Origin: SZUA-545 sp050297855
GTDB taxonomy: Bacteria; Campylobacterota; Campylobacteria; Campylobacterales; SZUA-545
Assembly: GCA_050297855.1 (NCBI GenBank)
Contig: JBNKTC010000013.1
Coordinates: forward strand, 3,899-67,898
Reading direction: 5' to 3'
Length of the DNA stretch: 64,000 nucleotides
Shown: piece by piece, positions 50,040-59,786 of the stretch
Position numbering within the stretch: the first letter of the stretch is position 1
How the letters are laid out: each line of letters begins with the position of its first letter
The notes under the pieces: model-generated
Told to the model about the DNA's origin: nothing
Seen by the model: only the letters and a program-made list of their open reading frames with translations
The model's database searches: none
Position numbers and translations under genes: made by a program

Positions 50040-52127
50040 ATGAAAAAGGGTAGATACATAGACAAAAGGAACGAGGGTTTGGAACAGTCACAACCGTTTA
50101 ACCGGCTGGTCTCCATGATCAAGGCGACGCTGGTCGCCGATGCCGCTTTCTTGCTACTGATGTCACTCTTCCGGCTGGTCTTTTTCCTGCGCTTTGGGGA
50201 CTTCGCCCAGCTTGAAGGCTTCTGGGGCGATGTCGCCCACGCTTTTTTCCTCGGCTTCCGGTTTGACCTGACGGTGGTGGGGTATATCCAGCTGCTGGCC
50301 ACCCTGGTCCTGCTTCTGTTTTACCTGCTGCGGCACAGCCATTCGCTCCGTTTTGTCAATATTATCCTGGTCTTCTACTATTTTGTCATGTTCAGTGCTG
50401 TCAGCCTGCTCTTGGCCAGCGACTTCGGTTTTTATTCCTATTTCCAGGACCATATCAATATCCTCATCTTCGGGATCATGGATGACGATACGGTGGCACT
50501 GTGGAGTACCCTTATAAAAAACTACAACGTCCCCCTGATCGTTGCACTTTTCCTGCTCTATGAGGGGACGTTGCTGGTGCTCTTGGTCAAGCTCTTTAAA
50601 AAGCGTTTCCATACCGCCTGGAGCCTGACACGGCCGGTGCAGCTCCTGCTGGTCGTGCTGTTTCTCCTGGGGAGTGCCCTGGCGGGGCGGGGCGGGGTGA
50701 GTATGTACCCCCTGGGCTTCATGGATACGGCCATTTCGAACAACATGTTCGTCAACAAACTGAGCATCAACGGGGTCCACACCTTCTACCGCGCGGCGGA
50801 GCTGCGTATACAGAACAAAAGCGGCCGGTACGACCTGGTCAAAAAGATGGGCTACCGGGGCAGAATTCCCGATGCCTTCAGGGTACATCTGGGGCGGGAT
50901 GCGATCGACCAAAAAGAGCTGATCGCCAATATTACCTTCAAGACTGAACGGAACGTTACGATAGAGAAGCTCCGGCCCCATGTCGTGGTGATCATGATGG
51001 AGAGTTTCGGGAGTTACCTGGCAGAGTTCCAGTCCGAGCGTTTTAATGTCCTGGGCGCACTGGCGAAACATTTTGAAGCCGATATCCTCTTTAAAAACTT
51101 CACCTCAAGCGACAACGGGACGATCGGGAGCCTGGAGTCGCTGGTGGTCGGCCTGCCGTTTCGGCCCGGAAGCGACCACTTCGCGGAGAACGAGTACCTC
51201 AGGACCTCGTTCCGTTCGTCGCCGGCGTTTTTGTACCGGGCCAAGGGGTATGAAACCAGCCTGGTCTACGGCGGGAACGTCGGCTGGCGGGATATTGATA
51301 AGTTCTTCTCAAGGCAGGGCTTTGACCACATTTTCGGCGACCACGAGATCGAAGGGGTGATCAAGGACAAAAACAAGAAGTATAAAGACGACTGGGGAGT
51401 GTTCGACGAGTACCTTTTCGATTTTGTCGAGGCGCGGCTTAAGAACGCGACGACGCCGCAGTTTATGATCGTCATGACCACGACCAACCATCCCCCCTAT
51501 GTCGTCTCCGAAGATTACGAGGCCAAACCGCTGGATATCCCCCCGCAGCTCGAAAGCCGCCTGACGGGGGAGCGGGACCTGATAGCGGCCCGTTTTAAAG
51601 CGTACCAGTACGCCAACGACAAGGCGGGGCTTCTGCTGGATCATATCAAAGAGGGGCCGCTGGGGGAGAAGACCGTCGTGGCCATCACCGGCGATCACAA
51701 TTTCGGGAATATGATCAGCTTTACCGCGGCCCAGTATATAAAGTTTAGGGGTGTGCCGTTTTATCTCTACCTGCCGGACGCCCTGCGTCCGCACGCGTAC
51801 GACGATACGGTCTTCGGCTCGCACAAGGATATCTTCCCCACGCTCTACCCCCTGACCCTTTCGGATACGGAGTACATCACCCTCGGGGAGAATATGCTCG
51901 ATCCCGCACGGCCCCACTACGCCTTTAACGCGTCGGGGCTTTCGGCATCCCGGGAGGGTGCGGTCCTGGCCCAGAGTCCCGTGCGCTATTTCAGCTGGGA
52001 CGGGACGGGACTGGTCCCGGCCCAAAAAGATTCTCAAACGAAAAGTGCGTTAGAATATTATAAAGCAACGATGGCGATTACGGACTATTTCGTCCGCTCC
52101 CATCTTAAAAGAGACAGAGATAAATGA
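50040..52127 (+). CDS. LTA synthase-like sulfatase-fold membrane transferase, copy 2
   Basis: This 695-residue paralog-type protein has the same architecture as the preceding gene: five membrane helices (about 25-215), then the sulfatase-fold domain with VIMMESFGSYL, SSDNGTIGSLESLVV and ITGDHNFGNM. The two differ enough to act on different groups. Start choice is open: ATG 50040 lacks an SD, whereas TTG 50079 has AGGA 8 bases upstream and gives a protein 13 residues shorter. It overlaps the GT2 gene by 4 bases. Confidence 0.87.
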   Translation: MKKGRYIDKRNEGLEQSQPFNRLVSMIKATLVADAAFLLLMSLFRLVFFLRFGDFAQLEGFWGDVAHAFFLGFRFDLTVVGYIQLLATLVLLLFYLLRHSHSLRFVNIILVFYYFVMFSAVSLLLASDFGFYSYFQDHINILIFGIMDDDTVALWSTLIKNYNVPLIVALFLLYEGTLLVLLVKLFKKRFHTAWSLTRPVQLLLVVLFLLGSALAGRGGVSMYPLGFMDTAISNNMFVNKLSINGVHTFYRAAELRIQNKSGRYDLVKKMGYRGRIPDAFRVHLGRDAIDQKELIANITFKTERNVTIEKLRPHVVVIMMESFGSYLAEFQSERFNVLGALAKHFEADILFKNFTSSDNGTIGSLESLVVGLPFRPGSDHFAENEYLRTSFRSSPAFLYRAKGYETSLVYGGNVGWRDIDKFFSRQGFDHIFGDHEIEGVIKDKNKKYKDDWGVFDEYLFDFVEARLKNATTPQFMIVMTTTNHPPYVVSEDYEAKPLDIPPQLESRLTGERDLIAARFKAYQYANDKAGLLLDHIKEGPLGEKTVVAITGDHNFGNMISFTAAQYIKFRGVPFYLYLPDALRPHAYDDTVFGSHKDIFPTLYPLTLSDTEYITLGENMLDPARPHYAFNASGLSASREGAVLAQSPVRYFSWDGTGLVPAQKDSQTKSALEYYKATMAITDYFVRSHLKRDRDK

Positions 52128-52876
52128 GCAGACCGATTACGGCAACGATAATTACATTAAACGAAGAAGAGAATATCGAGGCGGTCATCCGCTCCGTGCA
52201 GCAGGTGTGCGACGAGGTGATCGTCGTCGATTCCGTCAGCAGCGACAAAACGGTGGAGATCGCCGAAAGCCTTGGGGCGAAGGTCTATATCCAGCCCTAC
52301 CTGGGGGATGGCCTACAGAAGGACTTCGGGGTACAGTACGCCACAAACGACTGGATCCTGAGCATGGATGCGGACGAGCGGCTCGATGAGGATATGGTAC
52401 GGGATATCCGTGCCCTTGACCTGGAAGCGGGCGGGCACGACGCCTATGCCTTCCGACGCAAATCCTATATCGGCAACCGCTGGCAGAAGCTCTGGTATCC
52501 CGATTTCGTTATCCGCCTCTATGACAAAAACAGATGCCGTTATCTGCCGGTCAAAGGGCATTCCCATGTCGACGCCAAGAACCTCAAAAAGCTGAACAGC
52601 CATATCCTCCACTACACCTACAAAGACCTCAGCGATATGGCCCAGAAGATCGACAAGTTCAGCCACCGGAGTGCCAAGATGATGTTTGAAAAGGGGAAAA
52701 AGGTCTCCCACTTCACCCCCGCGGCACGCGGTTTTATGGCTTTTTTTAAAAAATATATCCTCAAGCGCGGCTTCATGTACGGGTTGGACGGCCTGACCGT
52801 TTCGCTCTTTGCGGGTTTTAACACCTATCTGAAGTATGCGATGCTGATCGAGAAAAACGAAAGCGGGGACGCGTGA
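52124..52876 (+). CDS. family 2 glycosyltransferase (WaaE/KdtX-like)
   Basis: This 250-residue GT-A glycosyltransferase has ATIITLNEEENIE at the start, VVDSVSSDKT, and the metal motif SMDADERL near residue 85. The C-terminal region (YTYKDLSDMAQKID... KYILKRGF) matches the LPS-core WaaE-type subgroup. It transfers a sugar from a nucleotide donor to the LPS core in the cytoplasm; the sugar is unknown. It overlaps genes on both sides by 4 bases. Confidence 0.9.
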   Translation: MSRPITATIITLNEEENIEAVIRSVQQVCDEVIVVDSVSSDKTVEIAESLGAKVYIQPYLGDGLQKDFGVQYATNDWILSMDADERLDEDMVRDIRALDLEAGGHDAYAFRRKSYIGNRWQKLWYPDFVIRLYDKNRCRYLPVKGHSHVDAKNLKKLNSHILHYTYKDLSDMAQKIDKFSHRSAKMMFEKGKKVSHFTPAARGFMAFFKKYILKRGFMYGLDGLTVSLFAGFNTYLKYAMLIEKNESGDA

Positions 52877-53946
52877 AAAAGGTCCTTGTTTTTGAGCTGA
52901 ACAATTACCATACGGAGAACTTCCCCCTCTATGAAGAGCTTCTCCCTTCCCTTCTTGATGACAGTGTCACATGCAGTTATTATGTGGTCCCGTCGAAGGT
53001 GGCTGAACTGCGGGATGTCTACGACGATGTCAAACCGGTGGCGGGAAACGTCTGGTGGTATCTTATGCGGAAGCTGAAACTACGCCGGCTCTTCCTGGCC
53101 AAGCACATCGATGCGATCATTGCCCGGGAAGGGGCGGATGTGATCGTCTTTAACTCCGCCGAGCCGGAAGAGAACTACGGTATCTTCAAGCAGCTGACGT
53201 TTTCCGGCATAAAGCTGACGGTCTTCCACAACCCGCTTCACAAGGAGTTCGACAAAGGCCCCGGGGAGTATAACTTCGTACTCGGCGACCAGGTCTATGC
53301 CCATGTCAAAGAGCAGAAAGAGCATATCGACGGCTATTTTCTTCCCTATTTCCAGCGCTTTCCCCTTGAGGGGATCAGCCGGGACCCCGACGCCCTCACC
53401 ATCGCCATCCAGGGGTGGATCAACTTCAAGCGCCGGGATTATCCTTTCCTGATCGAGGCGGCCAAAGAGCTCAAGGCAAAGGGGATCGGCAAGATCCGTT
53501 TCGATATCATCGGCAGCATGAACAACAAGGGTGGCAAGCAGCTGGTGAGCATGGTGCGGTCAAACGGGCTGGAGGAGTATTTTATCTTCCACGACAAGCT
53601 GGATGATTTTGCTTTTTTCACGCGCGTCGCCTCGTCCGATTATGTGATGACCCTGCTGGGTGAAGCGCAAAAGAGCTACTACCAGGACAAACTGACCGGT
53701 TCCCTTACCCAGTCGGCGTCCATCGGCGTCCCCCTTATCCTGAGCCGGGACAACGCCGATGCGTGGCGTCTGGATGACGGGAATGCCCTGGTCTACGACG
53801 ACCTGGCCGACCTGGTGGAAAAACTCCGGACGGCGAAAGCGGACTATACCCGTATCCAGAGTGCCTATACGGCCCACATCGGGGAGCTGATCGAGGAGAA
53901 CCGTCGTTTCCTTAAAAGAATGGACGTACGGGGGGTGGACGCATGA
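52873..53946 (+). CDS. GT-B-type glycosyltransferase-like protein (GTG start)
   Basis: This 357-residue protein is likely a GT-B glycosyltransferase. It starts VLVFELNNYHTENFPLYEELLP, and residues about 175-330 look like a Rossmann-type donor domain (AIQGWINFKRRDYPFLIEAA, IGSMNNKGGKQL and SQSASIGVPLILS). The exact family is uncertain. GTG 52873 overlaps the TGA of the GT2 gene (GTGA). Context in the LPS operon supports a role in core or capsule-like glycan assembly. Confidence 0.8.
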   Translation: MKKVLVFELNNYHTENFPLYEELLPSLLDDSVTCSYYVVPSKVAELRDVYDDVKPVAGNVWWYLMRKLKLRRLFLAKHIDAIIAREGADVIVFNSAEPEENYGIFKQLTFSGIKLTVFHNPLHKEFDKGPGEYNFVLGDQVYAHVKEQKEHIDGYFLPYFQRFPLEGISRDPDALTIAIQGWINFKRRDYPFLIEAAKELKAKGIGKIRFDIIGSMNNKGGKQLVSMVRSNGLEEYFIFHDKLDDFAFFTRVASSDYVMTLLGEAQKSYYQDKLTGSLTQSASIGVPLILSRDNADAWRLDDGNALVYDDLADLVEKLRTAKADYTRIQSAYTAHIGELIEENRRFLKRMDVRGVDA

Positions 53947-54965
53947 TCATCCGATCCAAGGCACCTCTTCGGCTGGGACTGGCCGGCGGTGGGACCGACG
54001 TAAGCCCCTACAGCGAACTCTACGGCGGCAATATCCTCAACGCGACGATCAACATGTACGCCTACACGACGATCGAGGTCAACGACAGCGGAAAGATCGT
54101 ATTCGAGGCGAAGGATATCGGGGAGAAGGCGGAGTACGCGAGCAGCGAGCAGCTGGCCTTTGACGGCAAGCTGGACCTCTTTAAAGGGATCTACAACAGG
54201 ATCGTCAGGGATTTTGCCCATGCACCCCTCTCCTTTACGATGACCACCTATTCTGATGCGGCCAGCGGCAGCGGTCTGGGGGGAAGCTCCACCCTGGTCG
54301 TTTCGATCCTCAAAGCCTTTGTCGAGTGGCTGGGACTGCCCCTGGGCGAATACGACATCGCCCATCTCGCCTACGAGATCGAGCGGATCGACGTGGGCCT
54401 CTCGGGCGGCAAGCAGGACCAGTATGCCGCGACCTTCGGCGGTTTTAACTTTATGGAGTTTTACAAAGATGACAAGGTGATCGTTAACCCCCTCCGCGTC
54501 AAAAACTGGATCATCAACGAACTGGAGAGCTCTATGCTGCTCTACTTTACGGGTACGTCTCGGGAGAGTGCCAAGATCATCGATGAGCAGGTAAACAACG
54601 CCAAAAAGGAGAAATCCACCTCCCTGGATGCGATGCATCAGCTTAAAAAAGACGCCATTGCGATGAAAGAGGCACTTTTGCTGGGGGATGTGGTCCGTTT
54701 TGCGGACATCCTCGATACGAGCTGGCAGACCAAGAAGCGGATGGCCCAGGGGATCACCAACCCGGCCATCGACGAGGTCTATGACGCGGCGAAGGCGTCG
54801 GGGGCGTATGCCGGGAAAGTGAGCGGGGCAGGCGGCGGCGGTTTTATGATGTTTGTCGTAGACCCCGTACGCAAACTTGATGTGATCCGAACCCTCCAAT
54901 CCTTCGGGGGGACGGTCCACGACATATCTTTTACAAAGAATGGGACACAGGCATGGAGAATCTGA
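53943..54965 (+). CDS. hddA: D-glycero-D-manno-heptose 7-phosphate kinase HddA
   Basis: This 340-residue GHMP-family kinase has RSKAPLRLGLAGGGTDVSPY at the start, the ATP loop SGSGLGGSSTLVVSILKA near residue 105 and the C-terminal GKVSGAGGGGFMMF. It phosphorylates D,D-heptose 7-phosphate at C1 to the 1,7-bisphosphate, the second step of GDP-D,D-heptose synthesis. It overlaps its neighbours, and its TGA overlaps the gmhA start (TGATG). Confidence 0.92.
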   Translation: MIIRSKAPLRLGLAGGGTDVSPYSELYGGNILNATINMYAYTTIEVNDSGKIVFEAKDIGEKAEYASSEQLAFDGKLDLFKGIYNRIVRDFAHAPLSFTMTTYSDAASGSGLGGSSTLVVSILKAFVEWLGLPLGEYDIAHLAYEIERIDVGLSGGKQDQYAATFGGFNFMEFYKDDKVIVNPLRVKNWIINELESSMLLYFTGTSRESAKIIDEQVNNAKKEKSTSLDAMHQLKKDAIAMKEALLLGDVVRFADILDTSWQTKKRMAQGITNPAIDEVYDAAKASGAYAGKVSGAGGGGFMMFVVDPVRKLDVIRTLQSFGGTVHDISFTKNGTQAWRI

Positions 54966-55549
54966 TGGAAACGATGATACGAAACCAGGTCGAGTCGTCG
55001 ATCCGGACCAAAGAGCGCCTCCTGGCCTCGCAGGAGCTGATGGATATGATCCGTACCGTGGGAGAGCGGGCACTGGAGGTGTACCGTGCGGGCGGCAAGA
55101 CCCTTATCGCCGGAAACGGCGGGAGCGCGGCGGATGCCCAGCACATCGCAGGTGAGTTCGTGAGCAAGTTCTATTTCGACCGTCCGGGTCTGGCCTCCCA
55201 GGCTATTACAACCGATACGTCGATCCTGACGGCCATCGGAAACGATTACGGGTATGAGAGGCTTTTCGCACGTCAACTCGAAGCCAATGCGGCGCGGGGC
55301 GATATGTTTATCGCCCTCTCCACGAGCGGGAATTCCAAGAACATCCTCGAAGCCCTCACAACGGCCAAGGAGATGGGCCTGGTCACGGTCGGCCTTACCG
55401 GCTCCACGGGCGGGAAGATGAAGACGATGTGCGATTACTGCATCACCGTTCCCTCCGACGAGACCCCGCGCATCCAGGAGGCCCATATCCTTATCGGCCA
55501 CATCATCTGTGCCGTCGTGGAAGAGGGCATGTTCGGAAAAGGGTTTTAG
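54965..55549 (+). CDS. gmhA: phosphoheptose isomerase GmhA
   Basis: This 194-residue SIS-domain isomerase contains AGNGGSAADAQHIAGEF and ALSTSGNSKNILEAL, typical of GmhA, and the Glu/His catalytic region RIQEAHILIGHIIC. It converts sedoheptulose 7-phosphate to D,D-heptose 7-phosphate. ATG 54965 has GGAG 6 bases upstream and overlaps the hddA stop; an ATG four codons earlier (54953) is an alternative. Confidence 0.93.
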   Translation: METMIRNQVESSIRTKERLLASQELMDMIRTVGERALEVYRAGGKTLIAGNGGSAADAQHIAGEFVSKFYFDRPGLASQAITTDTSILTAIGNDYGYERLFARQLEANAARGDMFIALSTSGNSKNILEALTTAKEMGLVTVGLTGSTGGKMKTMCDYCITVPSDETPRIQEAHILIGHIICAVVEEGMFGKGF

Positions 55550-56235
55550 TGGAGGCGATCATCCTGGCCGGAGGTTTCGGTACCCGGCTGCAGTCCGTGG
55601 TCAACGATGTCCCCAAACCGATGGCTCCGGTGCGGGGAAAGCCCTTTTTGTATTACCTTCTCCGTTATCTTCTTAAACAGAAGATAACGCATATCGTTTT
55701 ATCCGTAGGGTATAAATACCAGACTATCCTTGATTATTTTGGAGATGAATTCCACGGCATGACAATCGACTATGTCGTCGAGGAAGAGCCCCTGGGTACG
55801 GGGGGTGGCATCAGTGAAGCAATGAAGTATATTAGCGGAGATGAGGCGTTTGTCCTCAACGGTGATACGTTTTTTGATGTCGATCTTGCCGATTTTCTGG
55901 ACTTTTACAAGCAGAGTGATGCCATTATGACGATGGCTTTAAAGAATATGAAAAATTTTGACCGGTACGGTATTGTGAAGGTTGTCGACGGTAGGGTCCG
56001 GGCATTTTTGGAAAAGGCGCCGAAAAGGGAAGGGGCAATAAACGGCGGCGTCTATATTTTAAGCCGTGACATCTTCAAAGAGTATACGCTGCCGGCTGTT
56101 TTTTCATTCGAGAACTTTCTGGAAACAAACCTTGATTCGCTGCAGTTGTATGCGAAAACCTATGATGCCTATTTTATCGATATCGGAATTCCCGAAGACT
56201 ATGACAAGGCGCAGAAAGAGTTGGTGGAAGCATGA
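55549..56235 (+). CDS. hddC: D-glycero-D-manno-heptose 1-phosphate guanylyltransferase HddC (GTG start)
   Basis: This 228-residue sugar-nucleotidyltransferase has ILAGGFGTRLQS at the start, VPKPMAPVRGKPF, and the metal-site FVLNGDTFFDVD. In this hddA-gmhA setting it should make GDP-D,D-heptose from GTP and the heptose 1-phosphate. GTG 55549 shares its G with the gmhA stop codon. The phosphatase GmhB that removes the 7-phosphate is not in the window. It overlaps the O-antigen ligase gene by 4 bases. Confidence 0.88.
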   Translation: MEAIILAGGFGTRLQSVVNDVPKPMAPVRGKPFLYYLLRYLLKQKITHIVLSVGYKYQTILDYFGDEFHGMTIDYVVEEEPLGTGGGISEAMKYISGDEAFVLNGDTFFDVDLADFLDFYKQSDAIMTMALKNMKNFDRYGIVKVVDGRVRAFLEKAPKREGAINGGVYILSRDIFKEYTLPAVFSFENFLETNLDSLQLYAKTYDAYFIDIGIPEDYDKAQKELVEA

Positions 56236-57608
56236 GGCTTGTCGCATCTGTCAGACACTATACGGACCGGAGCCGGTTCGATCTATACAGTAACCATCTT
56301 TTAGTCATCTTTGCCTTTTTCCTTCCATTCAGTAAAGAGGGGTATGAGTTTGTCCTCTCCCTGCTGATACTCCTTTTTCTTTTTGGGGGAGGGTACAAAG
56401 AGAAACTGCTCCGTGCCTTTTCAAACAGGGTCGTACAGGCTTTTTTGCTCTATTATGCACTCTTTTTTATCGGCCTTATCTGGTCTAGCGCGCCAAAAGA
56501 GGGGCTGACTTACATCCACGAGTTGCGCTACTTCCTTCTTCCCCTGCTTTTTCTGACTTTTCTTAGGCACGAGTTCGTCAGCCGTGTGATCACGGCGTTT
56601 CTTTTCGGCATGCTGGTCAATGAGATCTACTCATACGGTATGTTCTTCGGTGTATTCGGCCCGACGAAATGGGGAGATACCGGGAATCCGACTCCGTTTG
56701 TCAACCACCTCAATTACAGCATGATGCTGGCTTTTACCTCTTTGATGGTCTTCCAGCGGCTTCTGCTGGAAAAACGGTTGTCGCTTCATGAAAAGATTCT
56801 GCATGTGGTCTTTTTTGTTACGGTAACCAGTAATCTTTTTATTACCGGGGGGCGCAGCGGACAGCTGGTCTTTGTACTAGGCTTTGTGCTTCTTATGGCG
56901 CTGATATACAGAAAAAATATCATCAGGATGCTACTGACTAGCGTGATCATACTGTCGGTTGTCTTATCGCTTGCCTATAATTATTCTACAACGTTTAAGA
57001 AGAGAATACAGCTCGCACAAAAAGACATCAAGAAGTTTGAACGGGGCCGATATGCTACATCCTGGGGCTACCGGGTTGTGGCAGATATTGTACTGTTCGA
57101 CCTGTTTTGGGAAAATCCTGTACTGGGGGTTGGGACTTCCGATCATATGGCAGCATTCCGCGCACATATGAAGGAGAATTTCCCAAAATATGCAAAAATC
57201 AAGAAGCATTTTCCTCAACTTCATAACCAGTACTTCATTGTGGGGATACAGTTCGGACTGGTCGGGCTGGTCGTGATGTTCAATCTTTTCTACCAGATAT
57301 ACCGTTACCGGCAACCGGATCGTATATTAAAAAACATGCAGTACCTCTTGATATTCATGACATTACTCTATTCATTATGGAACCGGTCGCTGGAGGGGCA
57401 CGTCTATTTTGTTGTTTTTATTGCCCTGATCGCAATCACCTTATCCCGTGATGACGAGATACAGCAGCCTGACGGCGAAATCGCAGCGGGGCAAAAATTT
57501 ATATTCCTAAAATATGCGGCAACGGCGCTGCTTTTTCTTCTTGTGGCAAGGGCGTCATGGATATACGGTACGCACGGCGACTTTAGAAAACTGATGGGGC
57601 TTGAATGA
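56232..57608 (+). CDS. O-antigen ligase/polymerase-family protein (WaaL-like)
   Basis: This 458-residue membrane protein has about 10-12 hydrophobic segments. The Wzy_C/WaaL periplasmic loop with ITGGRSGQL near residue 205 and LHNQYFIVGIQFG near 330 carries the conserved Arg and His. It should join a lipid-linked glycan to the lipid A core, or polymerise it. It is transcribed between hddC and the double GT4 gene with 4-base overlaps on both sides. Confidence 0.87.
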   Translation: MRLVASVRHYTDRSRFDLYSNHLLVIFAFFLPFSKEGYEFVLSLLILLFLFGGGYKEKLLRAFSNRVVQAFLLYYALFFIGLIWSSAPKEGLTYIHELRYFLLPLLFLTFLRHEFVSRVITAFLFGMLVNEIYSYGMFFGVFGPTKWGDTGNPTPFVNHLNYSMMLAFTSLMVFQRLLLEKRLSLHEKILHVVFFVTVTSNLFITGGRSGQLVFVLGFVLLMALIYRKNIIRMLLTSVIILSVVLSLAYNYSTTFKKRIQLAQKDIKKFERGRYATSWGYRVVADIVLFDLFWENPVLGVGTSDHMAAFRAHMKENFPKYAKIKKHFPQLHNQYFIVGIQFGLVGLVVMFNLFYQIYRYRQPDRILKNMQYLLIFMTLLYSLWNRSLEGHVYFVVFIALIAITLSRDDEIQQPDGEIAAGQKFIFLKYAATALLFLLVARASWIYGTHGDFRKLMGLE

Positions 57609-59746
57609 AAAAGGTGATGTTTGTACTCCCTTCCTTTCACCGGGGGGGAGCCGAAAAGACGATTACGACATTGATCAGGGAACTTCAAAAGGAGTACAAC
57701 GTTACATTGGTGGTGATCCGTAATGAGATTACCTTGAATTTCCCGGAAGAGATCTCGGTAAAAAGACTCTCCAGTGATCTGATCGACAGACTGCCGCTTT
57801 TGATGCGGAAGATGATCTTTACACACAGACTTTCGAAAACGATCCGTGAGATACAACCGGATATTATCTTTTCGAGTCTCCCTTTTTCCAATAAAATCGT
57901 GGCCAGAGCAGGGCGCCAGAATATCGACACCTACTATATCGTGCACAATACATTGTCAAAATATCTTTCCGAAAAAAAACTGAGTAGACTCCGCGGTATC
58001 AAAAAGCTTCAAAAACTTTACAAAGATAAAAACATTATCGCCATATCCGAAGGCGTCAAGGATGATCTCCTGGATGTATTGAAGGTCAGACCGCTCTCCG
58101 TTCAGGTGATATACAACCCGTTTGATGTCAATGAGATAGAGAAAAAGTCCGAAGTTCCGGTTACGCTCCCGGGAAAACCCTATATCGTTTCAGTCGGACA
58201 TTTTTATTCACGGAAACGGCACGATGTACTGCTAAAAGCCTTTGCAAAGGTCAAAAGCGATATTCAGCTGGTCTTGCTGGGATCCCGAGGCGACGAAGAG
58301 AAGATCAGGAGGCTTGCGGCAGACCTTGGGATCGAGGAGAGAGTGCTTTTTGCCGGTTGGCACGACAATCCATATCCCTGGATCAAACATGCGCGTATGC
58401 TTATCCTCTCCTCAGACCAGGAAGGGCTGGGGCGAGTCCTTGTGGAGTCGCTTATTTTGGGGACCCCGGTTATCAGTACGGACTGTCCGTCGGGTCCTCG
58501 CGAGATTTTAAGGGAAGGACTGGAACGCTTTTTAGTCCCCGTTGGCGATGACACGCTATTGGCTGAACGGATCGATGAGGTCTTGGAGAGGTATCCTACG
58601 ATAGACGAAAAGAACCTACAGCGTTTTGACAGCCGCTTCAGTGCCGGACAATACAAAAAACTGATCGAGAAAAAAAAGGCTGTCTTTATCCTCCCGCTGT
58701 ATCGTAACGGGGGTGCCGAAAAAACTGTCAAAACATTGGCCGAAGGGATTGCCGAAACAGGCTGCGAGGTCTCCCTGCTGATTTTAAAGGACGATGTATC
58801 GCTGGCATTGCCCCATGGCGTTCAGAGTACGGTCATTGGCATGCATATCGCTGCCTGGACCCCTAAAATCATCCAAAAATTCATATTGGCAAAACGTTTA
58901 AAACAGAAAGTGCGTCAGATCAACCCGGACCTCGTCTTTTCCAGTCTGCCGTTTGCCCATAATATAACGACCAAAGCGAACCTGGGATTAGAGGATGTTT
59001 TTTATATCTTCCATATTACACCATCATCCTATTTTGCACCGCATGGATGGCGAAGAAGACGGGACAGTAACAAGATCAAAAAGATGTACGACGGGAAAAA
59101 TATCGTCGCCATCTCAGAAGGGGTCAAGGAGGACCTGCTTGGAGTGATCGGTGTGCGGCCGAAAACGATTAAAGTGATTTATAACCCCTTCGACCGGGGA
59201 AAAATAGCTGAAATGGCTTTGGCCAAAAGCAGTGCAGAGAGTTATTCGCCTTTTATTCTGCACGTCGGTAATTTCAATCCGGTCAAACGGCACGATGTTT
59301 TGATCGACGCGTACCGCCGTGCACAGATCCCCCATAAACTCCTACTCGTCGGTGAGGGAAAACAGCGGGGAGCACTGGAAAGGCTGGTGGCCGAATATGG
59401 GCTTCAAGAGCGCATACTCTTCTTAGGCTGGGTTGACAACCCTTATCCTTTTATCAAAAATGCGGAACTGCTTGTTTTGAGTTCGGACAGCGAAGGCCTT
59501 CCCAGGGTCCTGGTCGAGTCTCTGATCCTGGGGACGCCGGCAGTCAGTACGGATTGTAAATCGGGTGCCCGCGACGTTTTACACGGCACGCTGCGCCAGT
59601 TCCTGTCTCCCATAGGCGACGCACAGGGGCTGGCGGAAACGATGCAGAAGGCGTTAAAGGGGTATCCTGAGATATCGGCGGCTTATACGGACATGTTCGA
59701 TAAGAAGAATGTGATCAAACAGTATATCGGGTTATTGGACCGTTAA
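57605..59746 (+). CDS. tandem fusion of two GT4 glycosyltransferases
   Basis: This 713-residue protein consists of two complete GT-B/GT4 units, about residues 1-355 and 356-713. Both begin with a matching start (VLPSFHRGGAEKTITTL; ILPLYRNGGAEKTVKTL), continue with IIAISEGVKDDLL or IVAISEGVKEDLL, and carry the GT4 donor-site block (SSDQEGLGRVLVESLILGTP; SSDSEGLPRVLVESLILGTP). Both EX7E-type Glu residues are present. The protein is the last gene of the LPS operon and could add two residues in succession. It overlaps waaL by 4 bases. Confidence 0.9.
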   Translation: MKKVMFVLPSFHRGGAEKTITTLIRELQKEYNVTLVVIRNEITLNFPEEISVKRLSSDLIDRLPLLMRKMIFTHRLSKTIREIQPDIIFSSLPFSNKIVARAGRQNIDTYYIVHNTLSKYLSEKKLSRLRGIKKLQKLYKDKNIIAISEGVKDDLLDVLKVRPLSVQVIYNPFDVNEIEKKSEVPVTLPGKPYIVSVGHFYSRKRHDVLLKAFAKVKSDIQLVLLGSRGDEEKIRRLAADLGIEERVLFAGWHDNPYPWIKHARMLILSSDQEGLGRVLVESLILGTPVISTDCPSGPREILREGLERFLVPVGDDTLLAERIDEVLERYPTIDEKNLQRFDSRFSAGQYKKLIEKKKAVFILPLYRNGGAEKTVKTLAEGIAETGCEVSLLILKDDVSLALPHGVQSTVIGMHIAAWTPKIIQKFILAKRLKQKVRQINPDLVFSSLPFAHNITTKANLGLEDVFYIFHITPSSYFAPHGWRRRRDSNKIKKMYDGKNIVAISEGVKEDLLGVIGVRPKTIKVIYNPFDRGKIAEMALAKSSAESYSPFILHVGNFNPVKRHDVLIDAYRRAQIPHKLLLVGEGKQRGALERLVAEYGLQERILFLGWVDNPYPFIKNAELLVLSSDSEGLPRVLVESLILGTPAVSTDCKSGARDVLHGTLRQFLSPIGDAQGLAETMQKALKGYPEISAAYTDMFDKKNVIKQYIGLLDR

Positions 59747-59786
59747 AACGGATTCATGGGAATTGTACTGTCGTCCGGTTTGGGGA

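Noticed and set aside
57605..59746. Two separate glycosyltransferase genes joined by a missed stop codon.
   Set aside because: The frame runs through without a stop, no SD or start lies at the junction near 58670, and the linker is continuous.
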